Part shown: positions 33,442 through 42,370 of the stretch, one piece after another
How the letters are laid out: every line of letters starts with the position of its first letter
Numbering within the stretch: the first letter of the stretch is position 1
Origin: 13-2-20CM-68-14 sp051955535
GTDB lineage: Bacteria > Actinomycetota > Thermoleophilia > Gaiellales > Gaiellaceae
Assembly: GCA_051955535.1 (NCBI GenBank)
Contig: JBQCGP010000051.1
Coordinates: 62,001 to 126,000 of the forward strand
DNA length: 64,000 nt
Direction of reading: 5' to 3'
Made by a program: the position numbers and the translations under genes
Notes under the pieces: generated by a model
What the model was told of the DNA's origin: nothing
What the model saw: the letters and a program-made list of their open reading frames with translations, nothing else
Database searches by the model: none

Positions 33442-34529
33442 ACGCGCGCCCCCATCTTGTCGATGATCGCGTCGGCGACCTCGCTCGTGCCCACCGCGGA
33501 CGGATCGTCGCGGGTCGGCTTCATGTCGTAGGTGACGCTGGCGCCCTCGCGGATCACCTCTCCGATCGCGGCCTCCAGGCTGTCGGCCGCCTCCGTTTCC
33601 TCGAGGTGGCGGAGCATCAGCATCCCCGAAAGCATCATCGCCATCGGATTGACCTTGTTCTGTCCCGCGTACTTCGGGGCCGAGCCGTGGGTGGGCTCGA
33701 AGATCGCCACCTCCTCGCCGAAGTTCCCGCCCGGCGCCATGCCGAGGCCGCCGATCATTCCCGCCGCCAGGTCGGAGACGATGTCGCCGTAGAGGTTCGG
33801 GAGCACGAGCACGTCGTACTCCTCTGGCCGCTGGACGAGCTGCATGCACATGTTGTCGACGATCCGATCGTCGAACTCCACATCGGAGTTTTCCTCGGCG
33901 ACCTCGCGTGCGACGCGCAGGTAGAGGCCGTCGGTGAACTTCATGATGTTGGCCTTGTGAACGGCCGTCACCTTGCGGCGGCCGTTGCGGCGGGCGTAGT
34001 CGAAGGCGAATTCGACGATCCGCCGGGTGCCGGTGATCGAGATCGGCTTGATCGAGATGCCCGCGTCGGGGTGGCGGAGCTTGCCGCCGCGCTGCTCGAT
34101 CCACTCGATCAGCTCGACGGCGTGAGCCGTTCCCTCCTCGAACTCGATTCCGGCGTAGAGGTCTTCGGTGTTCTCACGGACGATGATCAGGTCGACATCG
34201 TCGAAGCGGGTCCGGACGCCTTCGTACGTCTTGCACGGCCGAACCTGCGCGTAGAGGTCGAGCGACTTCCGCAGCCCGACGTTGACGGAGCGGAAGCCGC
34301 CGCCGACGGGCGTAGTGATCGGGCCCTTCAGCGCGACCCCAGTGCGGCGGATCGAGTCGAGCGTCGGCTCGGGGAGCGGGTTGCCGCCGAACTGGTCCAT
34401 CACGTCGGCGCCGGCCTGTTGCACGTCCCAGTCGAACTCGGCGCCGGTCGCCTCGAGAACGCGGCGGGTCGCCTCGGTCAGCTCGGGGCCCGTGCCATCG
34501 CCTGGGATCAGTGTCACTTCGTGAGCCAC
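33438..34529 (-). CDS. Isocitrate/isopropylmalate dehydrogenase family (probable NAD-isocitrate dehydrogenase)
   Basis: A 363-aa beta-decarboxylating dehydrogenase. It has VTLIPGDGTGPELTEATR, the substrate motif with VRENTEDLYAGIE (the ENTE form favours isocitrate over isopropylmalate), VHKANIMKFTDGL, and LPNLYGDIVSDLAAG for metal binding. The co-translated mdh and the nearby citrate synthase support a TCA role as isocitrate dehydrogenase. The GTG start follows TAGGCT by 8 nt. Confidence 0.88.
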   Translation of the reverse strand: MAHEVTLIPGDGTGPELTEATRRVLEATGAEFDWDVQQAGADVMDQFGGNPLPEPTLDSIRRTGVALKGPITTPVGGGFRSVNVGLRKSLDLYAQVRPCKTYEGVRTRFDDVDLIIVRENTEDLYAGIEFEEGTAHAVELIEWIEQRGGKLRHPDAGISIKPISITGTRRIVEFAFDYARRNGRRKVTAVHKANIMKFTDGLYLRVAREVAEENSDVEFDDRIVDNMCMQLVQRPEEYDVLVLPNLYGDIVSDLAAGMIGGLGMAPGGNFGEEVAIFEPTHGSAPKYAGQNKVNPMAMMLSGMLMLRHLEETEAADSLEAAIGEVIREGASVTYDMKPTRDDPSAVGTSEVADAIIDKMGARV

Positions 34530-34585
34530 GGCCCGGGAGCCTACCCAAGCGGTGGAGCGGCTCGTTATCGATACCTTTCCGCGCG

Positions 34586-35674
34586 ATGGCGGACGAGTTC
34601 AAACCCGGTCTCGAAGGCGTCGTCGCGGTCGAGACCGAGATTGCAGAGCCCGATCGCGAGGGCGGCTCGCTCCGGTACCGCGGAATCGACATCGAGGAGC
34701 TCGTCGGCCGCTACCCGTACGAGAACGTGTGGGGTCTCCTCGTCGACGACGACCTCGACTCGAAGATGCCCGACCCCGAGCCGTACGTGCCCGCGGCGCT
34801 GACCGGGAACGCTCCGTCCGATCTCCAGGCCGAGACCGGGCGGCTGTCGGGGGTCTGGGATCTCGGCAAGCTGAACGAGATCTCCGATGAGCAGGCACGT
34901 GAAGATCTGGGGCGGCTTTCGGCGCAGATGATGTCGATCGTCGCTCGATCGGCCCGCGTTGCCGACGGCAAGACCGACACCGTTCCGGACGAGGTCGTCG
35001 CACAAGGCGAAACGGCGGCGGAGAAGTTCCTGCTCCGCTGGCGCGGCGAGGCCGACCCGCGCCACGTCAAGGCGATCGACACCTACTGGATCTGCACCGC
35101 GGAGCACGGCCTGAACGCATCGACGTTCACCGCCCGCGTCACCGCCTCGACCGGCGCCGACTGCGGGGCGTCGCTCTCCTCCGCGGTGGGTTCGCTGTCG
35201 GGGCCGCTGCACGGGGGCGCGCCGGCCTACGTGAAGCCGATGCTCGAGGAGGTCGAGCAGCTGGGAGACCCTGAAAAGTGGGTCAACGAGGCGCTCGAGC
35301 GCGGGCAGCGGATCATGGGCTTCGGCCACCGCGTCTACCGCGCCGAGGACCCCCGCTCGCGGATCCTGAAGCGGACCGCAGAAGAGCTCGGATCGCCGCA
35401 GGTAGAGCTCGCGGAAGAGCTCGAGCAGGTCGCGCTGAAGGCGCTCCAGGAGCGTCACCCCGAGCGCGTGCTCGCGACCAACGTCGAGTACTACTCGGCC
35501 ATCGTCCTCGATGTCGCCGAGATTCCGCCGCGACTGGCGCCTGCGATGTTTGCGTGTTCGCGCGTCGCCGGTTGGTCGGCGCACATCCTCGAGCAGAAGC
35601 GCACCGGGCGGCTGTTCCGGCCGTCGGCGCGCTACGTCGGGCCCGCGAGCCGCTCACTCCAGTCGGTCTCTTGA
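34586..35674 (+). CDS. gltA: Citrate synthase
   Basis: A 362-aa type-II-like short citrate synthase. The catalytic residues sit in LSGPLHGGAPAYV (first His), MGFGHRVYRAEDPR (second His, Arg) and the C-terminal SARYVGPASRS; the middle AEHGLNASTFTARV is also conserved. It condenses acetyl-CoA with oxaloacetate. It is divergent from the idh-mdh operon across 56 nt, with TACCTT 8 nt before the ATG. Methylcitrate synthase activity cannot be excluded given the nearby propionyl-CoA carboxylase. Confidence 0.93.
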   Translation: MADEFKPGLEGVVAVETEIAEPDREGGSLRYRGIDIEELVGRYPYENVWGLLVDDDLDSKMPDPEPYVPAALTGNAPSDLQAETGRLSGVWDLGKLNEISDEQAREDLGRLSAQMMSIVARSARVADGKTDTVPDEVVAQGETAAEKFLLRWRGEADPRHVKAIDTYWICTAEHGLNASTFTARVTASTGADCGASLSSAVGSLSGPLHGGAPAYVKPMLEEVEQLGDPEKWVNEALERGQRIMGFGHRVYRAEDPRSRILKRTAEELGSPQVELAEELEQVALKALQERHPERVLATNVEYYSAIVLDVAEIPPRLAPAMFACSRVAGWSAHILEQKRTGRLFRPSARYVGPASRSLQSVS

Positions 35675-36165
35675 CGCTCGCCGAGGCGGCGGCGCAGGCG
35701 GACGCCCTGGCAGAGCAAGGCTCGGAGCGCGAGCTGGCGCAGCTTCGACAGCAATGGGACGACGAGCTGGAGGCGGCCGCGCGCAGCGGCGACTACCGCG
35801 AGCGCGCCGTTGCGTACCGCGCAATCGGCCAGTTTCGGTTCCGGCAGAAGCTTCAGCTGCTCAGGCGCGGGCTCGAGGACGAGAGCCCGGCCTGCCGCGG
35901 CTCGGCGCTGCTCGCGCTCGAGCTGCTCTCACGCGACCATCCCGGCGACGTCAATGCCGACAGGCCTCTGCTGCACCGGCTCGTCTCGGATGCCGATGAG
36001 AACCCGGCCGTCCGCCGGCTGGCGGTCATGTCCCTCAAGAACGGCTCGCCACAGCGCGACACGATCGTGATCCTCGAAGGCCTCGCCGCCAACGACGAAG
36101 CCGACCGTGAGCTGCGCGCGGCTGCGAAGCGGGTCGCGGAGCTGCTGAAGCGGAAGGGGCGCTAG
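35671..36165 (+). CDS. HEAT-like repeat protein
   Basis: A 164-aa all-helical protein starting at a TTG overlapping the citrate synthase stop (TTGA). Residues 50-130 contain two or three HEAT-like helical pairs (RAVAYRAIGQF, CRGSALLALELLS, VRRLAVMSLK) suited to protein binding. No catalytic motif is visible. Its coupling to citrate synthase is unexplained. The stop is inside the left flank of repeat copy B. Confidence 0.75.
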   Translation: MTLAEAAAQADALAEQGSERELAQLRQQWDDELEAAARSGDYRERAVAYRAIGQFRFRQKLQLLRRGLEDESPACRGSALLALELLSRDHPGDVNADRPLLHRLVSDADENPAVRRLAVMSLKNGSPQRDTIVILEGLAANDEADRELRAAAKRVAELLKRKGR

Positions 36166-36314
36166 CTAGCGGCAGGTGCAGCGGGATCTCAGCTGCCTAC
36201 CGCACTGAGGCGTCGCTCGCGATGCCGCTGGAGGGCGTGTGGGCTTTGCCCGCGCGCCCGGCCAAATAACGCTTCTTAGCGGCAGGTGCAGCCGGATCTC
36301 AGCTGCCTACCGCA
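36160..36314 (+). repeat. 66-nt double-hairpin element, copy B, with duplicated flanks
   Basis: The element is 36205-36270. It begins CTGAGGCGTCGCT and contains hairpin 1 (GGCGTCGC / CGATGCC) and hairpin 2 (GGGCGTGTGGGC / GCCCGCGCGCCC). Flanks 36160-36204 and 36271-36314 are copies of the same host DNA: from TAGCGGCAGG to CTACCGCA, 37 of 38 nt are identical between 36167 and 36277, a 110-nt period. The right flank encodes the last 13 codons of the small Cys protein gene. The left flank holds the HEAT gene stop. Confidence 0.85.
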
Positions 36315-36440
36315 GGACGGACACATGCGGCGGCGGTTCTTCCAGTCGAGAACGCTCTTCTCCATGCCCGAGAAGGCCATCAGCACACCCACGCAGAGTG
36401 TCGAGACGACGAGCGCAAGCGCGTGCGGGTCGATGGCCAT
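36276..36440 (-). CDS. Small membrane protein with C-terminal Cys cluster (54 aa)
   Basis: The frame starts MAIDPHALALVVSTLCVGVL, a single membrane helix (about 8-26). A cytoplasmic tail follows, ending CPSCGRQLRSGCTCR, a CxxC...CxC zinc-ribbon-like cluster. It has a good codon pattern. Its last 13 codons are duplicated at 36166-36204 on the far side of the repeat element, with the Cys codons kept, which is strong evidence that a real gene end was copied. The function is unknown. Confidence 0.65.
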   Translation of the reverse strand: MAIDPHALALVVSTLCVGVLMAFSGMEKSVLDWKNRRRMCPSCGRQLRSGCTCR

Positions 36441-36457
36441 GCATTTGTTTTCGACCG

Positions 36458-37363
36458 TTAGCGGCGCTTTGAAACCCGACGTGCGTGCGGGTGAGCGCTG
36501 AAGTAGAGCTCGCGGCGGCGTCGGTCGCTGACATGCGTGTAGAGCTCGGTCGTCGCGAGGTCGGCGTGGCCGAGCATTTCCTGAACGCTACGCAGGTCGG
36601 CACCGCCTTCGAGGAGGTGGGTAGCGAAGGAGTGCCGGAGCAGGTGGGGGTGGACACGCTCGGGGTCGAGGCCGGCCTTCTCCGCGAGCCGGCGCAGGAC
36701 GAGGAAGACGCCGGCGCGCGTGAGCCCGCCGCCCTGGGCGTTGAGGAAGAGCTCGGGGCGGCGGCGACGGTCGAGGTGGGGCCGCCCGCGCGCGAGGTAG
36801 CGCCTCAGCGCGTCGGCCGCCGGGCGGCCGAGCGGCACGATCCGCTCCTTGTCGCCTTTGCCCGTCGCCCTGACGAGGCGCTGCTCGAGGTCGACGTCCG
36901 TCTTGCCGAGACCGACCAGCTCGCCCACCCTCAGGCCGGCGCCGTACAGCAGCTCGACGAGCGCGCGATCGCGGAGCGCACGCGGCGTCGTCCCGACCGC
37001 GGCGTCGATGAGCCGCTCGGCCTCGGACGGCGACAGGGTGCGCGGCAGCCGGCGCGCCTTGCGGGGCAGCGGTACTGCGGCGGCGGGGTTGTCCGTACGC
37101 CGGCCGAGAAGGACCAGGTGCCGGAAGAACGATCGCGCGGCGGCGGTCCGGCGCGCGATCGTCGCGGCCGAGCGGCCCTCGGCCCGAAGCTCGGCGAGGT
37201 AGCGCTCGAGATCTTCCGTCGTGACCGAGGGGAGCGGTTTCTCGAGCCGAGCCGCAAGGTCGTCGAGGTCACGGCGGTAGGCGTCGACGGTCCGGGGCGC
37301 GCGCGTAGCGGCAAGGAGCGCGAGGAAGCCTTCAACCTCCGGGTCTCTCGCCGGTGCTGCCAC
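36458..37363 (-). CDS. xerD: Tyrosine recombinase XerD-like
   Basis: A 301-aa integrase-family recombinase. A SAM-like core-binding domain (about 1-95) is followed by the catalytic domain with Arg in YGAGLRVGELVGLG, HLLRHSFATHLLEGG (His-x-x-Arg), then a second His and the nucleophile Tyr in LGHADLATTELYTHVS. XerC/XerD resolve chromosome dimers at dif. It is one of two Xer genes in tandem, separated by hairpins. No dif site was seen in the window. Confidence 0.93.
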   Translation of the reverse strand: MAAPARDPEVEGFLALLAATRAPRTVDAYRRDLDDLAARLEKPLPSVTTEDLERYLAELRAEGRSAATIARRTAAARSFFRHLVLLGRRTDNPAAAVPLPRKARRLPRTLSPSEAERLIDAAVGTTPRALRDRALVELLYGAGLRVGELVGLGKTDVDLEQRLVRATGKGDKERIVPLGRPAADALRRYLARGRPHLDRRRRPELFLNAQGGGLTRAGVFLVLRRLAEKAGLDPERVHPHLLRHSFATHLLEGGADLRSVQEMLGHADLATTELYTHVSDRRRRELYFSAHPHARRVSKRR

Positions 37364-37477
37364 GCATCTGACTTCGCGACGGCGCTGCGATCGCCTGCGT
37401 CGCGCCCTCGGCGGAGGCGGGCTCCGCCCGCCGGAGCCTTAACTGCGCGGGAAGCGCGTCAACACAGCGAGGGGGCC

Positions 37478-37504
37478 CACGGGGGAAACCGGGTTTCCCC
37501 CGTG
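37478..37504 (-). terminator. Hairpin between the two xer genes
   Basis: CACGGGGGAAA and TTTCCCCCGTG form a perfect 11-bp stem with a CCGGG loop, 26 nt past the stop of the upstream xer gene. Further GC hairpins at 37410-37440 follow. The stem is probably a terminator that separates the tandem recombinase genes. Confidence 0.65.
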
Positions 37505-37529
37505 AAGCGAGCGCGCGGAGCGCGCGATG

Positions 37530-38357
37530 CTACGAGCGGGGATGCGCGCGGTCGTAGACGCGGCGCAGGCGGCGTCCGTCCACATGTGAGTAGATCTGCG
37601 TCGTGGACAGCGAACTGTGGCCGAGCAGCTCCTGAATCGTCCGTAGATCCGCCCCGCCTTCCAGCAGGTGCGTTGCGAACGCGTGGCGCAGCCGGTGTGG
37701 GTGCGGCAGCAGCCGCCTCAGCGTGCTGGTGTCGAGCCGTCGACCGCGCGCGGAGAGGAACAGCGCGTTCTCGGCGCCGCGGGAAAGCTCCGGGCGCGCC
37801 TCGTGCAGGTAGCGCGCCAGCCAGTGCGCCGCCTCTTCGCCGAGCGGCACCGCTCGCTCTTTGCCGCCCTTGCCGCGAACGCGGAGGAGCTCCTGCTCGA
37901 AGTCGACGTCGCCGAGGTCGAGGTCGACAGCCTCGCGGCTGCGCAGGCCGGCCGAGTAGACGAGCTCTGCAAGGGCGCGGTTCCTCAGCCCGAGCGGACC
38001 TTCCGCCTCGAGCCCCGCAAGCTCGGAGTCGACCTCGGCCGACTTCGGCGCGTCCGGCAGACTCCGAGGCCGCCGTGGCGAGAACGACCGGTCCGGTACG
38101 CGATCCGGCCCGAGCGTGAACCTTACGAGCGCCCGCACCGCTGCGAGCTTGCGCGCGATCGTGGCGGGCGCGAGCTTCGGACGACGGCGTCCAAGCTCCG
38201 CGGCGTAGTCGGCGAACGCCCGTGCGTCGAAATCGTCGAGCTCCGTGCCCCGCTCCGACAGCCACGCGCAGAACTGGCGCACGTCCACGGCGTAGCCACG
38301 GCGCGTCGCCTCTGACAGCGCCGGGCTCGCAAGGAAACGCTCGACTCGCCCGTCCAC
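37530..38357 (-). CDS. xerC: Tyrosine recombinase XerC-like
   Basis: A 275-aa tyrosine recombinase, about 25 residues shorter than its neighbour. The catalytic residues are in YSAGLRSREAVDLD (Arg), HRLRHAFATHLLEGG (His-x-x-Arg) and LGHSSLSTTQIYSHVD (His, Tyr). The loop before the His-x-x-Arg block is shortened (LRRLLPHPHRLRH). Having diverged Xer paralogues side by side is unusual; the pair may act as the XerC/XerD heterotetramer or one may have a separate role. Confidence 0.9.
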   Translation of the reverse strand: MDGRVERFLASPALSEATRRGYAVDVRQFCAWLSERGTELDDFDARAFADYAAELGRRRPKLAPATIARKLAAVRALVRFTLGPDRVPDRSFSPRRPRSLPDAPKSAEVDSELAGLEAEGPLGLRNRALAELVYSAGLRSREAVDLDLGDVDFEQELLRVRGKGGKERAVPLGEEAAHWLARYLHEARPELSRGAENALFLSARGRRLDTSTLRRLLPHPHRLRHAFATHLLEGGADLRTIQELLGHSSLSTTQIYSHVDGRRLRRVYDRAHPRS

Positions 38358-38391
38358 GCAGGCGCGATTCGCGCCCGCGTCCTAGAAGCCT

Positions 38392-38934
38392 CTACTCGCC
38401 GGGGAGCAACGAGTAGACGGCGTAGTCGATACGCCGGTCCTGGCGCTGGTTGTACGCGGCCGACCGGAGAGTGCCTTCACGGGTAAAGCCCGCCTTCTCC
38501 GCAACGCGTAGCGACGCGGCGTTGTGCACATCCGCGCGGAGCTGGACCCGCTCGGCGCCGACGTCGTCGATTGCCCAGCGCGAGATCAACCGCACCGCCC
38601 TGGTGGTCAGGCCGCGCCCGCGCGCCCGCGCGGCCGCCCAGTAACCGACCTCGACGTTGCCGAAGACGGGGTCGATGATGTGAATCGCGATCGACCCCAC
38701 GGGCTCGCCGCTCGCGGCGTCGACGATCGCGAAGAACGCCCCTGTGCCCTCATTCCAGCCCGCCCGAGTCGCCAGGACGTACTCGCGCGCATCGTGCTCG
38801 CTGTACGGATTAGGCATCTGATGAATCCAGCGCGCGATCTCCGGCTCGTTGCAAGCACGGGCGATCGCCGGCACGTCGCCGAGCGTCCACGGCCGGAGCG
38901 TGACTACGCCGTCGGAGAGTGGCGGATCGGGCAC
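38392..38934 (-). CDS. GNAT acetyltransferase (RimJ/RimL-like)
   Basis: A 180-aa N-acetyltransferase. VTLRPWTLGDVPAIARACNE opens the RimJ/RimL group fold, and EVGYWAAARARGRGLTTRAVRLI is the acetyl-CoA pyrophosphate-binding motif (Q/RxxGxG/A). Substrates include ribosomal proteins or antibiotics; not decidable here. I chose the GTG at 38934 (MKVPDPPLSDG); an upstream TTG at 38961 would add nine residues. Confidence 0.87.
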   Translation of the reverse strand: MPDPPLSDGVVTLRPWTLGDVPAIARACNEPEIARWIHQMPNPYSEHDAREYVLATRAGWNEGTGAFFAIVDAASGEPVGSIAIHIIDPVFGNVEVGYWAAARARGRGLTTRAVRLISRWAIDDVGAERVQLRADVHNAASLRVAEKAGFTREGTLRSAAYNQRQDRRIDYAVYSLLPGE

Positions 38935-39039
38935 CTTGACGTCCAGGACGCCACCGTACAAGCCGCGCGCGCGTACGATATGCCGTCGACCCGCGAGAGC
39001 CGGGTCTCACTTTTTCGCCACCGGAAAGGAGAGAGCGGC

Positions 39040-40638
39040 GTGGCAACGACGATCGGCACCGAGGGACGGATCGATCTCAGCGAACACGGCATCGACGCCG
39101 GCGGCCGCGTCCTCGTCCATCCCTCGACCTCGATCCTCTACACACACACGCTCAGGCGCAACGAAGGCCGGCTCGCGGAAGGTGGGCCGCTGGTCGTCGA
39201 CACCGGCCGCCACACGGGTCGCTCCCCGAACGACAAGTTCGTCGTGCGCGAGCCGAGCAGCGAGGACCGGATCTGGTGGGGCAAGGTGAATCAGGAGACG
39301 GATGAGGGGCGGTTCGAAGTGCTCCGGGACAAGGTCACGTCCTTCCTCGAGGGCGAGGATCTGTACGTGGTGGACTCCTTCGCGGGCGCCGACCCTGCCC
39401 ACCGGCTCGCCGTCCGCGTGATCACGTACAGCCCGTGGCACGCCCTCTTCGCGAAGACGCTCTTCATCGATCCGACCGAGGAGGAACTCGCCGGCTTCGA
39501 GCCCGACGCGCTCGTCCTGCACGCCCCCGCGGTCGAGGCCGACCCGGCCGAGGATGGAACGCGCAGCACGACGTTCGTCCTCCTGCACCCCGGCCGCGCC
39601 GAGATTCTGATCGGCGGCACCTTCTACGCCGGCGAGATCAAGAAGTCGATCTTCACCCTGATGAACGACAGGCTGCCGCTCGAGGGCGTCCTGCCGATGC
39701 ACTGCTCGGCGAACGTCGGCGACGCCGGCAACGTCGCCGTCTTCTTCGGCCTTTCCGGCACCGGCAAAACGAGTCTTTCGGCCGATCCGGAGCGGCATCT
39801 GATCGGCGACGACGAGCACGGCTGGTCGGACGACGGCGTCTTCAACATCGAGGGCGGCTGTTACGCGAAGGCGATCCATCTCTCGGCGGAGGCCGAGCCG
39901 GAGATCTACAAGGCGACCGAGAGCTTCGGGACCGTGCTCGAGAACGTGATCGTGGACGAGCGCGGCGTGCTCGACCTCGACGACGACTCGAAGACGGAGA
40001 ACACGCGCGCTGCCTACAAGCTGGAGCAGATCGCGAACGCCCTGCCGACGAAGCGCGCCGGGCACCCGAGTTCGGTCATCTTCCTGACAGCCGACGCGTT
40101 CGGGATCCTGCCGCCCCTCGCACGGCTCACACGCGAGCAGGCGATGTTCTACTTCCTCTCGGGCTTCACCGCCAAGCTCGCCGGCACCGAGATCGGCGTC
40201 AGCGAGCCACAGCCGACCTTCTCGGCCTGCTTCGGGGCGCCGTTCCTGCCGCAGCCGCCTGCCGTCTATGCCCACATGCTCGGCGAGCGCCTGGACCGGC
40301 ACGGCGCCACGGTCTGGCTCGTCAACACCGGCTGGACGGGCGGCCCGTTCGGCGAAGGCGAACGGATGCCGATCACCGAGACCCGGGCGATGCTGCACGC
40401 GGCGCTCGCCGGCCAGCTCGAGAGCGCGGAGTTCACTCGAGACGAGCTGTTCGGGTTCGACGTGCCGACGGCGGTGCCCGCCGTCGACTCGCGGCTGCTC
40501 GATCCGCGCTCGACCTGGCGCGACCCGGACGCTTACGACCGCAAGGCCCGAGAGCTCGCGCAGATGTTCCGCGACAACTTCGACCAGTTCGCCGACGCGG
40601 TCGGCCCCGACGTCGTCGCCGCCGGCCCTCGCGTCTAG
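39040..40638 (+). CDS. pckA: Phosphoenolpyruvate carboxykinase (ATP)
   Basis: A 532-aa enzyme with the ATP-type P-loop FFGLSGTGKTSLSAD, the substrate segment FVVREPSSEDRIWWG, and metal ligands in MHCSANVG and GWSDDGVFNIEGGCYAK. It converts oxaloacetate to PEP for gluconeogenesis. The GTG start follows AAAGGAGA at a good distance, with TACGAT at 38974-38979 giving a leader of about 55 nt, so this gene is leadered unlike many neighbours. It is followed by succinate dehydrogenase. Confidence 0.96.
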   Translation: MATTIGTEGRIDLSEHGIDAGGRVLVHPSTSILYTHTLRRNEGRLAEGGPLVVDTGRHTGRSPNDKFVVREPSSEDRIWWGKVNQETDEGRFEVLRDKVTSFLEGEDLYVVDSFAGADPAHRLAVRVITYSPWHALFAKTLFIDPTEEELAGFEPDALVLHAPAVEADPAEDGTRSTTFVLLHPGRAEILIGGTFYAGEIKKSIFTLMNDRLPLEGVLPMHCSANVGDAGNVAVFFGLSGTGKTSLSADPERHLIGDDEHGWSDDGVFNIEGGCYAKAIHLSAEAEPEIYKATESFGTVLENVIVDERGVLDLDDDSKTENTRAAYKLEQIANALPTKRAGHPSSVIFLTADAFGILPPLARLTREQAMFYFLSGFTAKLAGTEIGVSEPQPTFSACFGAPFLPQPPAVYAHMLGERLDRHGATVWLVNTGWTGGPFGEGERMPITETRAMLHAALAGQLESAEFTRDELFGFDVPTAVPAVDSRLLDPRSTWRDPDAYDRKARELAQMFRDNFDQFADAVGPDVVAAGPRV

Positions 40639-40690
40639 ACGCAGTCGTAACGAAGCCGCACCCAACCTGCATTCGATACCGTCCGAGCAC

Positions 40691-42370
40691 GTGGAGGCCA
40701 AGCACGACGTGCTGATCGTCGGCGCCGGCTGCGCTGGCATGCGGGCGGCGATCGAGGCTTTCGACGCGGGCGCGGACGTCGCTCTCCTCTCCAAGATCCA
40801 TCCGGTCCGCAGCCACTCGGGTGCCGCGGAAGGAGGCATCAACGCGGCGCTCGGCAATGCATCCGACGACAACCCGGAGAAGCACGCCTTCGACACCGTC
40901 AAGGGCTCCGACTACCTCGGCGACCAGGACGCCATCGAGGTGCTCTGCGACGAGGCCCCTGCCGACGTCTACCAGCTCGAGCATTGGGGAGCGGTCTTCT
41001 CGCGGACCGAGGAGGGGCGGATCGCACAGCGGCCCTTCGGCGCGGCCGGCGAGCCTCGCACCGCCTACGCCGCCGACATCACCGGCCACGTGCTCGTCCA
41101 CGTTCTCTACGAGCAGGTGATGAAGCGCGACATCCTCACCTACGAGGAGTACTTCGCGTGGCACCTCGTCGTCGACGACGATCGCTGCCAGGGCGTGATC
41201 GCCTGGGATCTGCTCAACGGCGGCCTCAAGACGATCGGCGCCAAGACGGTGATCCTCGCGACCGGCGGCGCCGGCCGTCTCTACACCGGGACGACCAACG
41301 CCTACGCGTGCACCGGCGACGGGATGACGATGGCGCTGCGCGCCGGCGTGCCGCTGAAGGACATGGAGATGATGCAGTTCCATCCGACGACGCTGGCGCC
41401 GACGGGCGTGCTGATCACCGAGGGAACGCGCGGGGAGGGCGCGTACCTGGTCAACTCCGAGGGCGAGCGCTTCCTGAAGCGCTACGCGCCGAACGCGATG
41501 GAGCTCGCGTCGCGCGACGTGATCTCACGCGCGGAGCAGACCGAGATCGACGAGGGCCGAGGCGTCGAGGGCAACGTGCTGCTCGACATGCGCCACCTGG
41601 GCGCGGAGAAGATCAACGAACGCCTGCACGGAACGCGCGAGCTGGCAATGACGTTTGCCGGCGTCGATCCGATCCACGAGCCGATCCCGGTCCGACCCGG
41701 AGCCCACTACCACATGGGCGGCGTCGACACCGACCTCTACGGCCGCACCGAGCTGGAGGGCCTGTACGCCGCCGGCGAGTGCGCCTGCGTGTCCGTCCAC
41801 GGCGCCAACCGGCTCGGCGGCAACGCGCTGATGGAGACGATCACGTACGGCAAGCGGGCCGGTGCGCACGCCGCGGAGTGGGCGCTGACGCACACGACGA
41901 TCGAGGTGCCGCCGTCGCTCGAGGCCGACGCCGACCGGGAGCTCCGCCGCCTGCTGGATCGGAGCGAAGGCGAGCGTCCCTGGGCGATCCGCAACGAGCT
42001 CGCCGAGACGATGCACGAGAACTTCGGCGTGTTCCGGAGGGAAGACCAGATGCGGGAGCAGGGCGAGATCGTCGCCGGCCTGCGCGAGCGCTTCCAGCAC
42101 GTCGTCATCGACGACAAGGGCGACGTGTTCAACAACGACCTGACGCAGGCGCTCGAGCTCGGCTTCCTGCTCGAGCTGGCCGAGTGCATGGTCGTCTGCG
42201 GCCTCGCCCGCAAGGAGAGCCGCGGCGCGCACGCCCGGCCATACGACTACCCGGAACGCGACGACGAGAACTACATGCGGCACACGATCGTGCGCTGGCG
42301 CGAAGGGCCTGTGCTCGACTGGAAGCCCGTGACGGTGACGAAGTGGCAGCCGATGGAGCGGACGTACTAA
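40691..42370 (+). CDS. sdhA: Succinate dehydrogenase/fumarate reductase flavoprotein subunit
   Basis: A 559-aa flavoprotein. The FAD Rossmann motif is VLIVGAGCAGMRAAIEA, and the His of RSHSGAAEGGINA is the covalent FAD attachment. Active-site residues lie in MQFHPTTLAPTG, TEGTRGEGAYLVN and the C-terminal catalytic ASRDVISRA. It oxidises succinate at the head of complex II. The GTG is 8 nt after TACCGT, so it is leaderless. The stop overlaps sdhB (TAATG). Confidence 0.95.
   Translation: MEAKHDVLIVGAGCAGMRAAIEAFDAGADVALLSKIHPVRSHSGAAEGGINAALGNASDDNPEKHAFDTVKGSDYLGDQDAIEVLCDEAPADVYQLEHWGAVFSRTEEGRIAQRPFGAAGEPRTAYAADITGHVLVHVLYEQVMKRDILTYEEYFAWHLVVDDDRCQGVIAWDLLNGGLKTIGAKTVILATGGAGRLYTGTTNAYACTGDGMTMALRAGVPLKDMEMMQFHPTTLAPTGVLITEGTRGEGAYLVNSEGERFLKRYAPNAMELASRDVISRAEQTEIDEGRGVEGNVLLDMRHLGAEKINERLHGTRELAMTFAGVDPIHEPIPVRPGAHYHMGGVDTDLYGRTELEGLYAAGECACVSVHGANRLGGNALMETITYGKRAGAHAAEWALTHTTIEVPPSLEADADRELRRLLDRSEGERPWAIRNELAETMHENFGVFRREDQMREQGEIVAGLRERFQHVVIDDKGDVFNNDLTQALELGFLLELAECMVVCGLARKESRGAHARPYDYPERDDENYMRHTIVRWREGPVLDWKPVTVTKWQPMERTY

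Noticed and set aside
37438..37550. Possible fifth 66-nt element at the 3' end of xerC (weakly similar GCGGGAAGCGCG / GCGGGGATGCGCG flanks)
   Set aside because: The spacing is about 90 nt rather than 111, similarity is short and GC-rich, and the intervening hairpins lack the GAGGCGYCGCT start.
39007..40902. Long minus-strand open frames opposite pckA (about 630 codons) and similar long frames opposite dnaX, accC and others
   Set aside because: They are antisense shadows of strongly coding GC-rich genes, with Arg/Ala/Asp-rich translations and no domains.
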